Shown here: positions 24,440-37,412 of the stretch, in pieces | Numbering within the stretch: the stretch's first letter is position 1 | Layout of the letters: each line of letters begins with the position of its first letter | Assembly: GCA_011037195.1 (NCBI GenBank) | Contig: JAAEAF010001934.1 | Coordinates: forward strand, 1 to 64,000 | DNA from: Triatoma infestans | Taxonomy: Eukaryota; Arthropoda; Insecta; Hemiptera; Reduviidae | DNA length: 64,000 bases | Direction of reading: 5' to 3' | Position numbers and translations under genes: made by a program | The notes under the pieces: generated by a model | What the model saw: only the letters and a program-made list of their open reading frames with translations | What the model was told of the DNA's origin: nothing | Database searches by the model: none

Positions 24440-24639
24440 AAAACTAATATGCATACTACGACGGATTAAATAATGGATGTTATCCAGCATTGTGGACCCA
24501 GCCACATTTTCAACTTTTAGTCGCATTGGGTATTCTATAAAACACGCAGATTGGGCTCCTTTTCCAGGTTATTGTATAGGCTTTTTGAGCTTCTGTGAGT
24601 TTTAGTTGGACATCGCTGATTGGAATGAATTTTCTGATG

Positions 24640-24722
24640 TATTCCTGGCTTGTTATTGCTTTTTGTTTGTTTTTTTTCTTTAGGGTAACTATGTGGGTAA
24701 CAGACCGGCTCTGGATAGCCAT
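24640..24722 (+). repeat. LINE 3'-UTR relic related to the 17.7 and 40.5 kb copies
   Basis: TTTGTTTGTTTTTTTTCTTTAGGGTAACTATGTGGG followed later by GGCTCTGGATAGCCAT parallels the 3' UTR blocks of those copies. Too short for coding evidence. Confidence 0.5.
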
Positions 24723-24729
24723 GAAATAA

Positions 24730-25900
24730 GAGACTAGCTACTACTTTTGAAAATCTTGCTAGGACTGAGTTGATGCAAGATCCGAGACATCCTTTAAGAT
24801 CCCAGACTTACACTAACATTTCATCACCACGCTCACTTTGCTCATTGATAAAACGTATATTCTACGTAAAACACTATATTCAATGATGATAATAGCCAAT
24901 CGTTTTCAGGTCGCAGTCATTTAGGCTTTATAAAAGCCCCGGTCAATACATCTAAGAATTTGACGTTTGCTTTGTGATTTTAAACTCCGCATTCCTTCAA
25001 GGGCAGCCGTGGGTATAGTCAAAAGAAAACTCCACTGCTCAGCCCTGCCTCCAACTATTGACAACAAAACGTATTGGGGAAGACCACTTACTTTTTTTGG
25101 GGCCCCAATATTCTCTAGTGCAACAGTTTCAAAGACTTTAGTGCGATTAGTCAACTATGGTCGTTCAACAATGCCAAAAGTAGTTTATCTTTTCATTAAT
25201 TTTGACTTACTCCGTCCGTAACATGATCCGCCCGTTTTTTTTTTTTTTATAATTTTGCAAACAAAATTGTTTTCCAATTGTTTAAAATCAAATACCGGGA
25301 CAACAATATCTCAATCATCAACTTTCATTGACGATCTTTGTTTATGTTCCCGTTTTTTCCTCTTCCTAAATCTATTTTATCTCTTTTCAATTTCCTGCAG
25401 TGCAAGAGAAGTTGCATCCATTATCTTACTTTGAGAGTACTTAACAATTATCTGCCCCATTATTTAGAAGACTGATCATATTCTGAATATATTGAAAATA
25501 AAAACTTCAATATCTACAAATCAATATCTAATTTAAATATTAATGATTAACTGTTATCCTTAATAGTTGAGTAAAAGCAACAAAATAATAAATAAATAAA
25601 TAAAAACAGTTTGTTTGAAGTAATAATCAAGTTATGAGCCAGTTATTAACAAGGTCTTCTAGACTTAGTAATACTTTATTTTATTATTTTTTTTCTTTTT
25701 TTTTATAAAGACTGTAATATAGTTGTTCTTTATTTCTATTGCATAATCTTGATACTGCTTTACTAGTTGCTGTATTCTTAATGACACTTTGCATACCTCA
25801 CAAAACATTATAACCTTGCAATTTTAAAAAAGTTAATATTTGAATAACAGCTGATTTTTATTTATTTATTTTGTTTGTCAGCTGATCGTATCAGCTGTAT
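24730..25900. other. Gene-free stretch, one GC-richer patch
   Basis: 24960-25180 has higher GC and short open frames on both strands (77 and 84 codons), but neither resembles a known protein to me. The rest is AT-rich. Confidence 0.5.
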
Positions 25901-25904
25901 CCCA

Positions 25905-26525
25905 TTTTTACATTCTCTTACTGCTGTACGTGGAAATTTTACAATCATGTCAAAGTTTACCAAATTAATTTTTCACTAAAAATACATGCCTTGAAGTCTC
26001 CCTGATTACGATAAAAAAAAAAGTATTAGCGAACGGTCTGTTTTTGTTGTGTGACAATGTGTGCACAAACAAACAAAAGCAAATAAGGTAAAAAAGGGCT
26101 ATTAGCAGAACCCAAAAGTTGTTAGTTTATCTTTAGGTTCCCAACAACAGAAGATTTTGGATAAAAACAAGTTAAACGGATGTGCGGTTTACTGTATTTT
26201 TTCGCAATTTTCCTCAACAAAATAAATACATAAAGGATACGATGATTTTCTTGAAATATCGCATAATCGCATAATTATTTACTTAAAACATTTTTACAGC
26301 AATATTAATTTTAACAGCTTCTAGCTCATTCATTTTTATTAAAAGTTAAATTTATGCCCAATAAAACCACCAACTAACATATATTACCATTTATATTCAT
26401 ACAAAATCCACATTTATTTATTAAATAACAATTCCACATTTAAAGAAAATTAATTGTCAATTACAATAGTAATCATTACAATAAAGAGAAAGTTGTGTGA
26501 CTGTTTCACAATACGGATTTAAATA
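25905..26525 (+). repeat. Family R copy, partial, with separate 3' end
   Basis: Start CATTCTCTTACTGCTGTACG, AAATACATGCCTTGAAGTC, TAGCGAACGGTCTG, then TTTTTCGCAATTTTCCTCAA (to about 26235). Decayed 3' motif AGAGAAAGTTGTGTGACTG at 26487-26505. Confidence 0.65.
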
Positions 26526-26799
26526 ATTCAGAATATTATAAGATTTTTTTGTATCTAGTTTGTAAGAGTATTTATTTAACTTTAATTTAACACAATTTTG
26601 AATATTGTAATCAAAGGAATACGATATGTTTTATAGAGGAAAATTAAAACCTGTATAAAATTATAATTTTATGTACATATTACGAGAGTGACTTTAACGA
26701 ATAAGACTGTATGTTTCCTAGTAGCTAGTTCAAAAAGGATTTAAGCCCAGAATATCTACTTCTTTTTTTTAATATTTGATTACTACTTTAAGATTAAGA

Positions 26800-27305
26800 T
26801 GTTGCTGTTGGTAAAAGGAAGTATTGCGCGAGGAAGTATCGTGTCAAATTTTCAAAATTAGGTTTTTACCGGAAATACATACTTGAGTCCAAAAAGTGTG
26901 TAGCTGCTTAACTCAAAATGGGAAAATCACAGAATGCAGAAACTTGGTCATTCGTTTAGCAACTACTACTGCGGGGGGTGTCAAAATTGGTCAAACGGAT
27001 ATACCATCTTACTAAATAGATTATTCTGTTTTTTGTGTGATTTTTCTCACAAAATGGCTATAACGATTTTCTTTAAACTTGTTATATCAACTAATCAATA
27101 TAATGAGCTACAATTTTTATTTGAAACATTTCTCTGGGAAAATACATTTTTCTGAGGTAGCGGTGGCGTTAGGCTTTCATCTAAAGTGTTATTCCAATTT
27201 ATTATATGTCTCTATCATGTATATAATATTAATAAGAACTTAAGGTGTGGCCGAAATTCCGAATTTGAAGAAAATCGGTTAACCGAAAGTATGACTTTTA
27301 CATTA
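26800..27305 (+). repeat. Family R copy lacking 3' third
   Basis: GTAAAAGGAAGTATTGCGCG, TTTTTACCGGAAATACATAC, GAAACTTGGTCATTCG, GGTAGCGGTGGCGTTAGGC and AGAAAATCGGTTAACCG in order. Confidence 0.75.
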
Positions 27306-27439
27306 CATTTCGGATACGCATATCTACATTTTCAGATATATATGTATATATATATATATAGATAGATATATATATATAAATTATGAAATTTGTAACTAGA
27401 TAATACCTGTATAAATAAATAATAAATCAAAACTATGTT

Positions 27440-28160
27440 CACAGCAGATCTTACTCCTAGTAAGAGAAAGTATTGTAATCGTGTCAAATTTTCGATATCG
27501 AGTTTTCACCGGAAATGTCCGTTTTGAGGTCCCTCGAGTCCAAAAAAGTGGTTTTTAGCAAGTGGTGTGCGTGTGAGTCATACACATGTGGTTTGTATGT
27601 GAACAGCATAGCTCAAAAACGAAACCGTAGGAAGTTGAAACTTGATATTCCGTTTAGGTCTCACCATGGGATCTGCCAGTGTGTTATCTGCCAAAATTAC
27701 TATACCGGAAGTACCACTTTACTAGTTGTTTTTTTTTACTTTTTTGCGATTTTCCTCAATATGGCTCCCGAAGACGCTTTTCTTCAAACTTAGTATATCA
27801 AACTACACATAAAAAGCTACAACTTTTATTTAAAACATTTCACTGGGAAAATTCATTTAAGGGCACTTTTAGGTGAGAGGTGGGGTTTTATAGCTTCCTC
27901 TAAAGTGGTATCATAGTTGGATTATACAATTCTATCATCCAAACAAAATTAATTAGAAATAAATAGGTGTCCGAAATTCCGAGTTTCAAACTAGTAAACC
28001 GGAAGTGCGCTTTAACTGAACAGTTTTTCAGTTTTCGACAAATTTCATTAAATTTGGGTATGTATACAAACTATAAAATTTGTCTGTTACAATTTTCAGA
28101 ACTGGAGTAAGAGAAAGTTGTATGAGTGTGTCTTCACACCAGGTTTTTTTTTTTTTTAAA
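27440..28160 (+). repeat. Family R, nearly complete copy
   Basis: Starts CTTACTCCTAGTAAGAG at 27450, then GTATTGTAATCGTGTCAAA, TTTTCACCGGAAATGTCCG, GTGTGCGTGTGAGT, half-unit at 27704, AAACTAGTAAACCGGAAGTGC, and 3' end GTAAGAGAAAGTTGTATGAG with a degenerate hairpin and T run. Confidence 0.8.
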
Positions 28161-28164
28161 GCTA

Positions 28165-28330
28165 AGCAAAGGTTTTAAGAACGAGTAAATCTATGGGCAG
28201 CTCTGTTTGGACTTGAACCCAGGAATAATGCTATTTAAGCCTTCATCAATGCAAATCTACTACAACCTAAATGATCGATGGCGATACTCTTGGTTATTCG
28301 TTGTTTATAAGTAGAATTTAGTTGGCTGTA
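28165..28330 (-). mobile_element. Possible tRNA-derived SINE relic
   Basis: Minus strand contains GGGTTCAAGTCC, an exact B box, with a weak A-box-like stretch upstream (TTGTAGTAG). Part of it (ATGCAAATCTACTACAA) recurs in altered form near 5895. No clear tail or duplication was found. Confidence 0.35.
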
Positions 28331-29850
28331 AAGTGTAGCTGGATTAAGGGAGACTAAGTGTGTATGCTGGTGAACTAGAGTTTGTTCCTTGTGGATACGC
28401 TAAACCCATGGAATTTTTCATACCCGAATACTACCTCTGCATAACTACTATGTATTGTGTTGAATGTTGGTCAAGGTAGTAGGAAGAAGTGGTGCTTGTC
28501 GGCAAGATTTAACTACCGATAAGAAGCACTGAAGAAAAATACTGTTACTTATTTTAACCAAGAAAAGATTCCTTTAAATTTCTAGCAGCAGTTTAAGTTA
28601 CTTACTGATATAAAACTATTAATAATGCACTTTTTATCGATAAAAATTAACAGGGCTGATTCACAGGGCGCTAGGGTTTAATGCAGTCCATATTGATTTG
28701 ACACCTGTATATATTTCTATTGTTTTTTTATTTGTTTTGAATTATATGGTGTAAAACATAAAATTTTAGAGATTTATAGCAAAATTTGAGTACAAAGTGA
28801 AATTACTAGAGATGATACAGACTCACTGTAACTATCTAAATATATAGTTAATTTAATTTAATCCTAAAATAAATCAATTAATTCGCCCATTATTCGACAT
28901 TAATTCAACAAGAGCTTTAAAAATGTTATAGAAAAACTGAAAAATAAAAAAAATAAACAGTTAAGGAAAATAAATAAATAAATAAAAAGTAATTCATACA
29001 ATCACGTGATTGATAGGTATTAAATTCAAGGCTGATTACATTCACGTGTTTGTCAGTTTGTCAGTCTTGTTTTGAGTTTTATAATATGGGAATAATATCG
29101 TATCTTTTTCGTTTTAGAAAAGTGAGGGCATGTAGAATAAAAAAAAAAAAAAAAATTCTGCATTAAGCAGGCAAAAAACGGAATTATCTGACTTAAGTAT
29201 TTACGGTAGAAAAAAACTACAAAATATTAAATAAATTAAAAATAAATTGGTTCATTCAAGTGTAATTATCTTTTATTGATTTTAAAAAATCAAAGTGTCC
29301 TTCTAAAACTTGCATATATTTGTTACCTTCTACATTTTAATGTGAAGATAAAAAAAACTGGAACACCAGAAATATGAAATTATCATTTATTATTATATTT
29401 TGATTGGTGTTCTGCGCGGCCAAAGAGATTATTTAAACAATTCAATCCTGTTAAGTTTTTTATTTGAAATCTAAAGTTTAAAATTGTTGTAAATTATATT
29501 TTATCTCGAGAATACAATCACTTGTGTGTTTATATATGCCAGTGCTACTTACTACTTTTCCACACCCAATAAAAATGAAGTGGTGGAAGAAAGAGAGGTA
29601 GAAAAAATGTGCAGAAAAAAAACAGATGATTATCTGAATTACGATCTTTTTAATTTCAAACAGCTGTTAATCCATTTAACATGATCTGTTATCTGTTATT
29701 TGTATGTGTTTTTGAAAGTAGTAATTAAAAGTAAAGTAAAATAAACAACTACCTGTTGTGTTACTGGTGGAATTGAAAAAAAAAATAATTATAATAATCA
29801 TTAAAATTGTAGGACACCTGTTTTGAATGGATTTACTATTTTAATTGTTT
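28330..29850. other. Gene-free AT-rich stretch
   Basis: Nothing recognised beyond A/T runs; 28320-28480 shares the motif GATACGCTAAACC with 21460-21480. Confidence 0.55.
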
Positions 29851-29854
29851 TAAT

Positions 29855-30585
29855 TAAATCCGGTATGAAATACTCACATGACATTCTCTTCCTTTATTTT
29901 AATACAATTATATATAAAATGACAACTTTCCAAAAAAAAAAAAAAAAAATTTACATATTTGCCCCAACATAAAGATACTAGTGGGAGGGGGGCACGTATG
30001 TACCCAGGCAGGTAATAGAAGTGATTGTCTTGTAGCCCAAGAGAGAGCGTCAGTAATATTGAACACATTTATTATTAATCATGCCTCCGCAGATTTCTTA
30101 GAGCTTCTGAAAAACAATTCTTCTAGGAAAATTTGATAAATAAAAGTGATGGGTCTATATCTGTACAGTTAGTATTCAAAGTTAAAAGGGAATCGTTAGA
30201 GCCATTTTCTCGAAAATGCGTAAATTTCAAAAAACCAGAAAACCTTATTCTATTAAGTCGCACTTTCCGGTAAACCGCTTTTCTTTAAATTTGGTGACTA
30301 CCAATGCTTGTATTATATATTAATATTACATAGTTGACCGAACTATATCGTTGGAGCTGGTTAAAGTCGCACTTCCGATTGACCGATTTTGACAGAAATC
30401 TTAGTGCCATTTGCGGCGATGGTACCTAAACGAAATATCAAGTTTTTAGCTTTCCGCGATTTTGTGTTTGTGAGATATTTTGTAAGACCATCCGCCTACA
30501 CAGAGGACCACACAAAATATGTATTTCCGGTTTCCAAAATTTGTTCACGAACGCAATACTTTTTCTTACTAGAAGTAAATGTAAG
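29855..30585 (-). repeat. Family R copy interrupted by another repeat
   Basis: 3' motif GTATGAAATACTCACATG at 29864-29881; family sequence resumes at 30115 (TTCTAGGAAAATTTGATAA) through GTCGCACTTTCCGG, GTCGCACTTCCGATTGACCG and GTGAGATATTTTG to GCAATACTTTTTC. The gap (29985-30070) holds a block shared with 11.6 kb. Confidence 0.7.
29985..30070 (+). repeat. Unclassified dispersed repeat, copy 2
   Basis: CCCAGGCAGGTAATAGAAGT, GATTGTCTTGTAGCCCA, GAGCGTCAGTAATATTGAAC parallels 11.6 kb. Inserted in family R. Confidence 0.5.
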
Positions 30586-30589
30586 TAAA

Positions 30590-32970
30590 AAAAAAACGGA
30601 AATAACGATTTTCTTTAATTTACTGCAGATAAATATCTTTAGTTTTAAAGAGAATTGTTATTCCTGCGCTCGAGAACTTTGCTTTATAAAACAAAATACC
30701 ACTGCTATATGATTTATGAGCAGTCACCAACAACCAAGATTATTGCATCTTAAGGGAAACTGACTTCCTTTAATAAAATTCCACTTCCTCACTTCTTTTA
30801 CTATCCTGTCCAACACCCTCATGTAAAAAATGACCTACGAATAGAAAACGAAAGTCATGCAGAAACTATTAGAGGAAATTTCAATCAACAATATCGATAT
30901 TATATTCATGTCAAGGTTAGTGGTAACTAGTGATAACTGACTGTAATAAGAATTTTTAGTACAATACTAAAATATTAATTACAAATTTTTCATGAGTTGT
31001 AATGATTATACTAAAGAGCAGTCAAATATAATGATGTAAGAGCGAGCAGTTTAAGACTACTTTTAATCTGTTTATTGCTAGTATATTCAATGGGTTTCCT
31101 GCAAAAAGGATAGATAGATTTTATGGGTGTTGTCTAGCAAGTCTACGCCACCGCGACCCCTATGCTCTATTGTGGCACCCACAAGTTAGAGTACCTTCTC
31201 CAGTATTAGACTTAAGAGTCTGGAGAGACAGACCCCTGGATAAAGCTTATAGGCATCAGTTTCTCCCCTCCAAAAGAGGCGAAACTCAACCACAACAAGC
31301 CTTTCACACTGACACCTGTACGTGTTCTTTCCTCTTTAAAACCTGCACAGTTTATCAATGTCAGATCCATATGATTTATACGCTTTTTAAGTCAACAATG
31401 GCCAGTAAGAACGCCCTACAGTCATCCATACAGCCCAGTTGGAATAGTTTTGTGAATAGTTCCCCTGGTTCTGGTTTCGAGTTTTCATCCAGCTGGACTT
31501 TACACTTACTGGGTTTTCAGTTTTTATCAACCAGGAGAAAATGGATTAGCTAGCCATTTCTTCAGGGATATTGGCGAACTTGCGGATAGCGCCCCCCCAG
31601 CCTAAAATCACAACAATACTGATAGCTCCAACAATCACAAAAATTGTCATGATCTGGCAGTAACAGTCAATGTGTAAAATTGCTTGGATTTAGCGAACCC
31701 ACTGACGAATTCTCACCATCAGACACCTACTCACTCACACGCACTGTACACTTTACAAGCGATTAGATTTTAACTTTAAACAATCGTTAGACAAGGAACC
31801 CCACTATACATCTTTATACATACTTCTATCTAATAATGATATCCTTCTCGAGATTGTCTTGTTGCTCGTGCGCAATTTTCTTTTTTTTTTATTTAGTTTT
31901 TAATTTCTTTTACTAATGCAATACATTTATTCCTAGTGAAATACATTCCCGGGTAATTTATTAAAATAGATTGTGATACTTCTGTATATTAATGGGATTC
32001 ATGATTATTAATTTAAGATAGAGTATACCGTGTAATATGTAAATTAGAATATAACTTAGGAATTTGTTGTTATTTTCTCTTACTGTCGTGAGACAGATTT
32101 TCGAAAATGAATATGAAAACAATGCAAGAGGAAGTATTTCCTTTAGGACTAAAATGAAACGACCATATTATCTATGTAATTTATAAGATGAATGATAAAG
32201 TGCGTTCAAATAAAACTACAACCTGTTTTTTTCTATCGACGTATCATTTCTTATCTTTATGAAACTTCACTGTTTCATTCTTGAAGAATGAATGAAATTC
32301 GCGAAACATCGTTAGGAATAATGATTGCTAATTTGAAGAAAAAAAAATTTTTTTAATAGATATATATATAAAAGAAGATAAATCAAATGAATTTCCAACA
32401 TATTAACATTTAAATCGTTTCAAATAAGTGCTCATGTAAAACACATAATCGATTTTTTTGTTTTCTTCTTAAAAGTTCACTATTAGCTTTAGGGTTATAA
32501 GGAAATGTTACATTACGTGCATGTTTCTGGTACAGTTTGTAAACAACTATTCTATAACTAAATTTAACAGTTAACTATTATGTTAACACCTAGCTAACAA
32601 CAATTTTCACAGGTAAAGGAGGACTTGCTTTTCAACAACTATTAAATAAAACAAAAAAAAATTATAAACACGAATTACAGAGTGAACTATGAGAGACATT
32701 AAAAAAAAAAAAAAAAAATCTGTACAACATTCAACGAATTTTGTTGTATCGACAAATTTTCACTTAAATTTTACAATTTACACTTTAAATTGTTCCTAAA
32801 GCTACAGTTATCCTTAATTATGTATATACGTGGTGGAGGGCCCATTCATTAAACAGTGGTTTTAGGATCGTGTTAGCTAGTTCCATTGTAGTCCGCATAA
32901 CTGCGCTACCATACCAGCGCAATGATAACCAGTTGTGCCATTACCACATAAACTTTATGTCTCGGATCTT
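30590..32970. other. Gene-free stretch with one GC-richer patch
   Basis: 31090-31700 is GC-richer with a 127-codon plus frame (31170-31553) lacking any recognisable domain. 32270-32330 has a decayed hammerhead-like pattern (see findings). Confidence 0.5.
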
Positions 32971-32974
32971 CCAC

Positions 32975-33350
32975 AATCCATTTAAAATCAATTTTTCTAT
33001 TCCTTAGAAAAATGTTACGAATTAGAAGTGATATTTTATATTTTACAGAGTTAGCATTTTAATTCTGTAAAATTGCAACTTCCGTTTAAACGATTTGCTT
33101 AAAATTTGAAATTCTAACCATACTTCTAATTATATCATCATTTTATATAGATGATGGCACTATATATTATATTGAAATGGTGTTTTAGAGGAAAGCTTTA
33201 CCTTGTTGCAACCCTAGGACCCCAAAATTGCAATTTTCCTGGAAAAGTGATAAAAACGTAATTTGTATAGATAGTATTCTACGTATTCGTAAAAACATTG
33301 TTTTCATACTCATTTCCGAAAATCTGTAACAATCCCCCATATTCCTCTTA
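32975..33350 (-). repeat. Family R fragment
   Basis: AAATTGCAACTTCCGTTTAA, TTAAAATTTGAAATTCTAACC and TTAGAGGAAAGCTTTACC are decayed family R blocks on the minus strand. Confidence 0.55.
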
Positions 33351-34199
33351 CGAAAGCAAAAAAAAAAGAACAACAAATTGCCAAGTTATATTCTAATTTA
33401 CATATTACACGGTAAACTCTATCTTAAATTAATAATCATGAATACTATTTATATACAAAAGTATCACAAACTATTTTATTTAATAAATTTTAACCAGGAA
33501 TATAGTTTTTTTACTTCCGGCCATCACAGGTCAAAACGTGCCTTTTATAAAGTGGTACGTTTTATAATAGTCTTGCTTGTTATTTAGGTATATGGAATCG
33601 TATCTGTTTCATTGATATATCCAATGCTGCTTATTATGTTTATTAACTGTCTATCACGTTTTTAAGACTTTCGAAAACTTTCAATTAAAATATTTTCTAT
33701 TTGAATAGAACGTGCATACGTCAGAAGAATCAGGTTGCGTTTATTCGTAATTAAAGAAAAATATATATATATTTTTATACGTGTTTATGGTCAAATAATG
33801 ACAGAAATAATTTCAGCTACGAAAATTAATCTCTGAAAATTTTTTTTATTCGAGAAAATCGCATTACGTTCTGGTTGAACAATTTTCTTCAAAATTTAAT
33901 TAAATTATATTTTTTACAAACTTCTAACAACAAATCTAAGACTACTTAATATTAGATCAACAGTAGAGAACAATTAGATTGCACGGAATTAAAACATTAG
34001 AGGGATTACTGAAAGTCGATTCGTTGTTTGGATTCTAATGAATTTTCACGGAAAAATATGTTTTCAAAATAAAGGCGTAAATATGGAGCGTAGAGCTGCA
34101 TGTGTTTAGTGTTTAAACTGAATAATTAGAGCCATTTTCGAGAAAAATCGCGGAAAAACTAAAGAAAAATTATTTACTGATTTTGATCAATTTAAACCG

Positions 34200-35412
34200 A
34201 ATTTTCTTTATTACTTCCTCTAACGCCTAGTAACAGGAAGTATTGTAATCGTGTCAAATTTTCGATATAGAGTTTTCACCGGAAATATACGAATTGTAGG
34301 CTCTTGAATCCTCAAAAAGTTTTAGAAAATGCTCTGTGAGTATGTAAAGCTTAAAAACGAAAAATCGCAGAAAGCTCATGACATTCTGTTTGAGCATCAC
34401 CATAGGCTCCAATAGTAAGTAATTGTCAAAGTTCCTTCGTCCGGAAGTACCGCTTTACTAAATGAATTTTTCACATTTTTGCAATTTTTTTTTTCAAAAA
34501 TTAGCTCTAACGATTTTCTTTAAAATTGATGCCTATATCAACTTCAAAAGGCTATAACTTTTATTTGAAATATTTCTCCAGGAAAAATTAATTTAAGAGG
34601 ACTTCATTTTGAGAGGTGGGGCTAGTTTTCCTTCAAAATGCTAATTTAGTTTATCATACGATTCCATCTCCCGAATAATATTAATTTTATTAGAATTAAA
34701 TATGTTGCCAAAATATGGAGATTGTAAAACAAGTCGGTTACCCGGAAGTGTGTATTTACTGAACACTTGTTTCAGTACTCTGCGATTTTCTCCATAAAAA
34801 CATCCGATTTATTTCTTTAAATTTGGTATTTTAACTATAAAAAAAACAGAGACCTATAATTTTTGTTTGAAATTTTTTTCTGAGAAAGTGCATTTAAGTG
34901 GTTTTTTTGGGAGAAGTTTTTCTTTAAAAAAAGAAAAAGTGATTATTATTAAGTTTAGATCCCCCCCTTTGAAATAAAACTGAAAACTGATGTGTGTATG
35001 CGAGAGAGAGAGAGAGAGTACAAAATAACGCAAAAAACGAAAAAATGGCAGGAAACTCAACCGGATATTCCGTTTAGATATTACCGCCGGAACTGACACG
35101 AAGGTTCCTGTGAAGAAAAACCCTTAAGAGCGAATTTCACTGAACAATTTTTTCCGTTTTTTTTTTTGCGATTTTCTTTAAGCTTCGTTATATACCTACA
35201 CAGATAAATATCTATCAACTTTTCCCAAGAAAATTGATTTTTAGAGTTTTCAGTGGTTTTCTGAATTAGGTTTAAATTTAAACTACATTCAGTTGAACAA
35301 GTATAATCACCACTACTTTTACGTAATGTATACTGTAATTAAAGCCCAATTAACCGTTTAGATTAAATGCAGTGAGCAAAAGTCGTGTGAAAAGATTCTC
35401 ATATCAAATTTT
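34200..35412 (+). repeat. Family R, one and a partial second copy
   Basis: Start CTTCCTCTAACGCCTAGTAAC, GTATTGTAATCGTGTCAAA, half-units near 34440 and 34743, then a second set of start-derived blocks (GGAAACTCAACCGGATATTCC near 35050) and a 3' end AAAAGTCGTGTGAAAAG near 35380. A GA run lies at 34999-35019. Confidence 0.7.
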
Positions 35413-36249
35413 ACATATTGTTGAGTAATTCAGTGAAGTTCAGTTACTTCCAAATTAAAGATATTTATTGTATTGGAAACTGTAAATTTCCTGTTTATGT
35501 TGACTTCGGAGAAATTAACTTGACTCTTGTATGGCCGCATGGAGGATGTTACCCTTGATTTACTAACAAATGCTCGTGTACACCGGTGACAGTTCTTATC
35601 TCTAAAGCCACCTAAAACTAATTATTACCAGTGTATAATAATCCATTAATAAAAAATGGACAAATAATTATGTAGTATATAACCTGTTTGAATATGTCTG
35701 TTAGTAGTATGTACGTACTTTATATATATATATATATACATGATAGGCGTGGTTAAAAATGGTTAACAGTCTAATAACTGACGAGACTGATAATGATTCT
35801 ATGATTGATTGTATAGTATGGTTGAAGAAGTTTTCTCGTAAAAGATTGATGTGAAATGTGTTGTTATGAGAGATGTACTAATGTTAAATCATTTGACCTC
35901 AGTTTACACACCTTCTTCAACAGTTATGATGATGTGCGTATGGTGTGTGCGTGTGTTCAAAAAACTCTCTGCTCGTCAGTATGTAATCCAGTGTGCTATT
36001 ATTATCATCATAATTCTTCCTTCCCACTGTGTGTTCCCATTGCACAATACTAAAATTTACAAAACTACTTAGGTATTTAGTAATATCTAATCATTTCTAA
36101 TATTTCATATACTACTTTTTTTTTTGCATTATTTATTTGGCCACGTCATAATATTATTTGCATCATTATAATAGTTTAATTTACAATAATTAAAATAAGT
36201 AATTGTTGATTAGTTTATTTTTTGTTCAAAAATAAATAAATAAATAAAT

Positions 36250-36300
36250 AAATCTGGTGTGACACACTAACACGACTTTCTCTTAATACAAACATTACAT
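36250..36300 (-). repeat. Family R 3' terminus only
   Basis: AATCTGGTGTGACACACTAAC then ACGACTTTCTCTTAATAC, next to an AAAT run. Confidence 0.7.
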
Positions 36301-36769
36301 ACTAATAATTCCCTATTTTTTTTAACTTATAAATTTTATTATATTATTAGCGTAAATGCACCTAATCAGGAGTCAAGATCTATTAAGAGAGCGCTCTGGT
36401 GGTTAAAGAGAGAACTGCTTGCAGTTGGTTTAGCTGCAAGCAGACGCGGGAAGTTTGTAAAAAAAAAAAAACGTATAATTTGCTGATTAGTATTACTATA
36501 AGCTGTGAAGCTACTGCTTAACTTTTGTTTTCTCACAATTTATATTAAGCTCATGATGTCTAGCAAACTATCTATGCGTAATATTTGCAAAAAACATTTA
36601 CTAACAACAATAACTTGATTAAATACGAAAAGAATTTACATAACAGTGTTAGTTTATATTTGTTTATTTTTTATTTATAATATTTGAATTTTTATTTTGT
36701 TATAATTTTATATTGTCAATTAAAATATTAAAATACTTATTTATAGTAGCAAGTTAGATGCGAATTCTA

Positions 36770-37412
36770 TTGGCTGGTTAATCAAAATGAGGGGCGAACT
36801 GCTGTATCTAAACAATATACCTTCACTGAGCAGGTCAAATTGTGCTCATTGTGTAACAGGAATGAGATCGAGGACGCCTATCACTTTCTTGCTATTTGCC
36901 CTGTTCTAAAAGAGTATCGTCGAAAGTATTTGAAGGAGGATATGCTAACTGAAGATGAGTTTAAGGCATATTTAAACGGAAAAGACTGGTCCAGCTGGGT
37001 AAATTATTGTAAGGTAGCCTGGAATTATAGATATTTTTTTGAAATAACAGTTTAATTATTAGAATATGGATTGAGGTACATATTTCCGAGATTTCTCCTT
37101 TTACTTTTTATTCTTATTCTTATATTGCTTTATTATTATCCTTTTTAATTTAACAAGTATGGTACATTTTAATTTAATGGAGTAATGATTCTTTTTCTTG
37201 TTTTTGTTTTGTTACAATTCTAATATTTAGGACTTTTCATTTTCAATTATCTTGAAATTATATTTCCAATAGGGAAAAGTTTAGTTTGTATAAGTTCAAG
37301 GCGACCCCTCAGACGGTCAGTGGACCGTATTCGTTTTAGTATTCGTTTTAAAACAAAAGAGATTTATTTTTTTGTGTCCTAACAAAGACAGTTTTATTAT
37401 TATTATTATTAA
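36770..37412 (+). pseudogene. Non-LTR retrotransposon C-terminal finger and 3' UTR
   Basis: Frame from about 36780 to 37055 reads NEGRTAVSKQYTFTEQVKL, CSLCNRNEIEDAYHFLAICP (C-x2-C...H-x4-C finger), VLKEYRRKYLKED, LNGKDWSSWVNYCKVAWNYR. This is a typical C-terminal domain of LINE reverse transcriptases. A 3' UTR follows (CAAGGCGACCCCTCAGACGG...) and ends in TTATTATTATTATT at 37394-37411. The frame is intact over this part, but the element is 5'-truncated just upstream. Confidence 0.72.

Larger units (their letters stand above)
24184..24512 (+). mobile_element. Palindromic hammerhead element B (329 bp, 14-bp TSD)
   Basis: The best preserved palindrome. Left arm (24184 to about 24315) and right arm (about 24340-24473) are near-perfect reverse complements, and the right arm adds a unique tail (24474-24512, TTATCCAGCATTGTGG...). 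The flanks carry ACTTTTAATCGCAT (24170-24183) and ACTTTTAGTCGCAT (24513-24526), a 14-base duplication with one change. Both arms keep a complete hammerhead core, one per strand. It shares arm sequence and tail with the element at 5.2 kb, and the layout and tail similarity with the 41.9 and 52.5 kb elements. No protein is encoded; probably a non-autonomous derivative of a Penelope-like element. Confidence 0.85.

Noticed and set aside
24921..25154. 77-codon minus frame and 84-codon plus frame in a GC-richer patch
   Set aside because: No recognisable similarity and no splice or family context on either strand.
31170..31553. 127-codon plus frame
   Set aside because: No recognisable domain; composition does not look constrained.
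32860..32960. tRNA-like A-box word (GGTAGCGCAG) on the minus strand
   Set aside because: No B box at the proper distance and no cloverleaf; not enough for a tRNA or SINE call.
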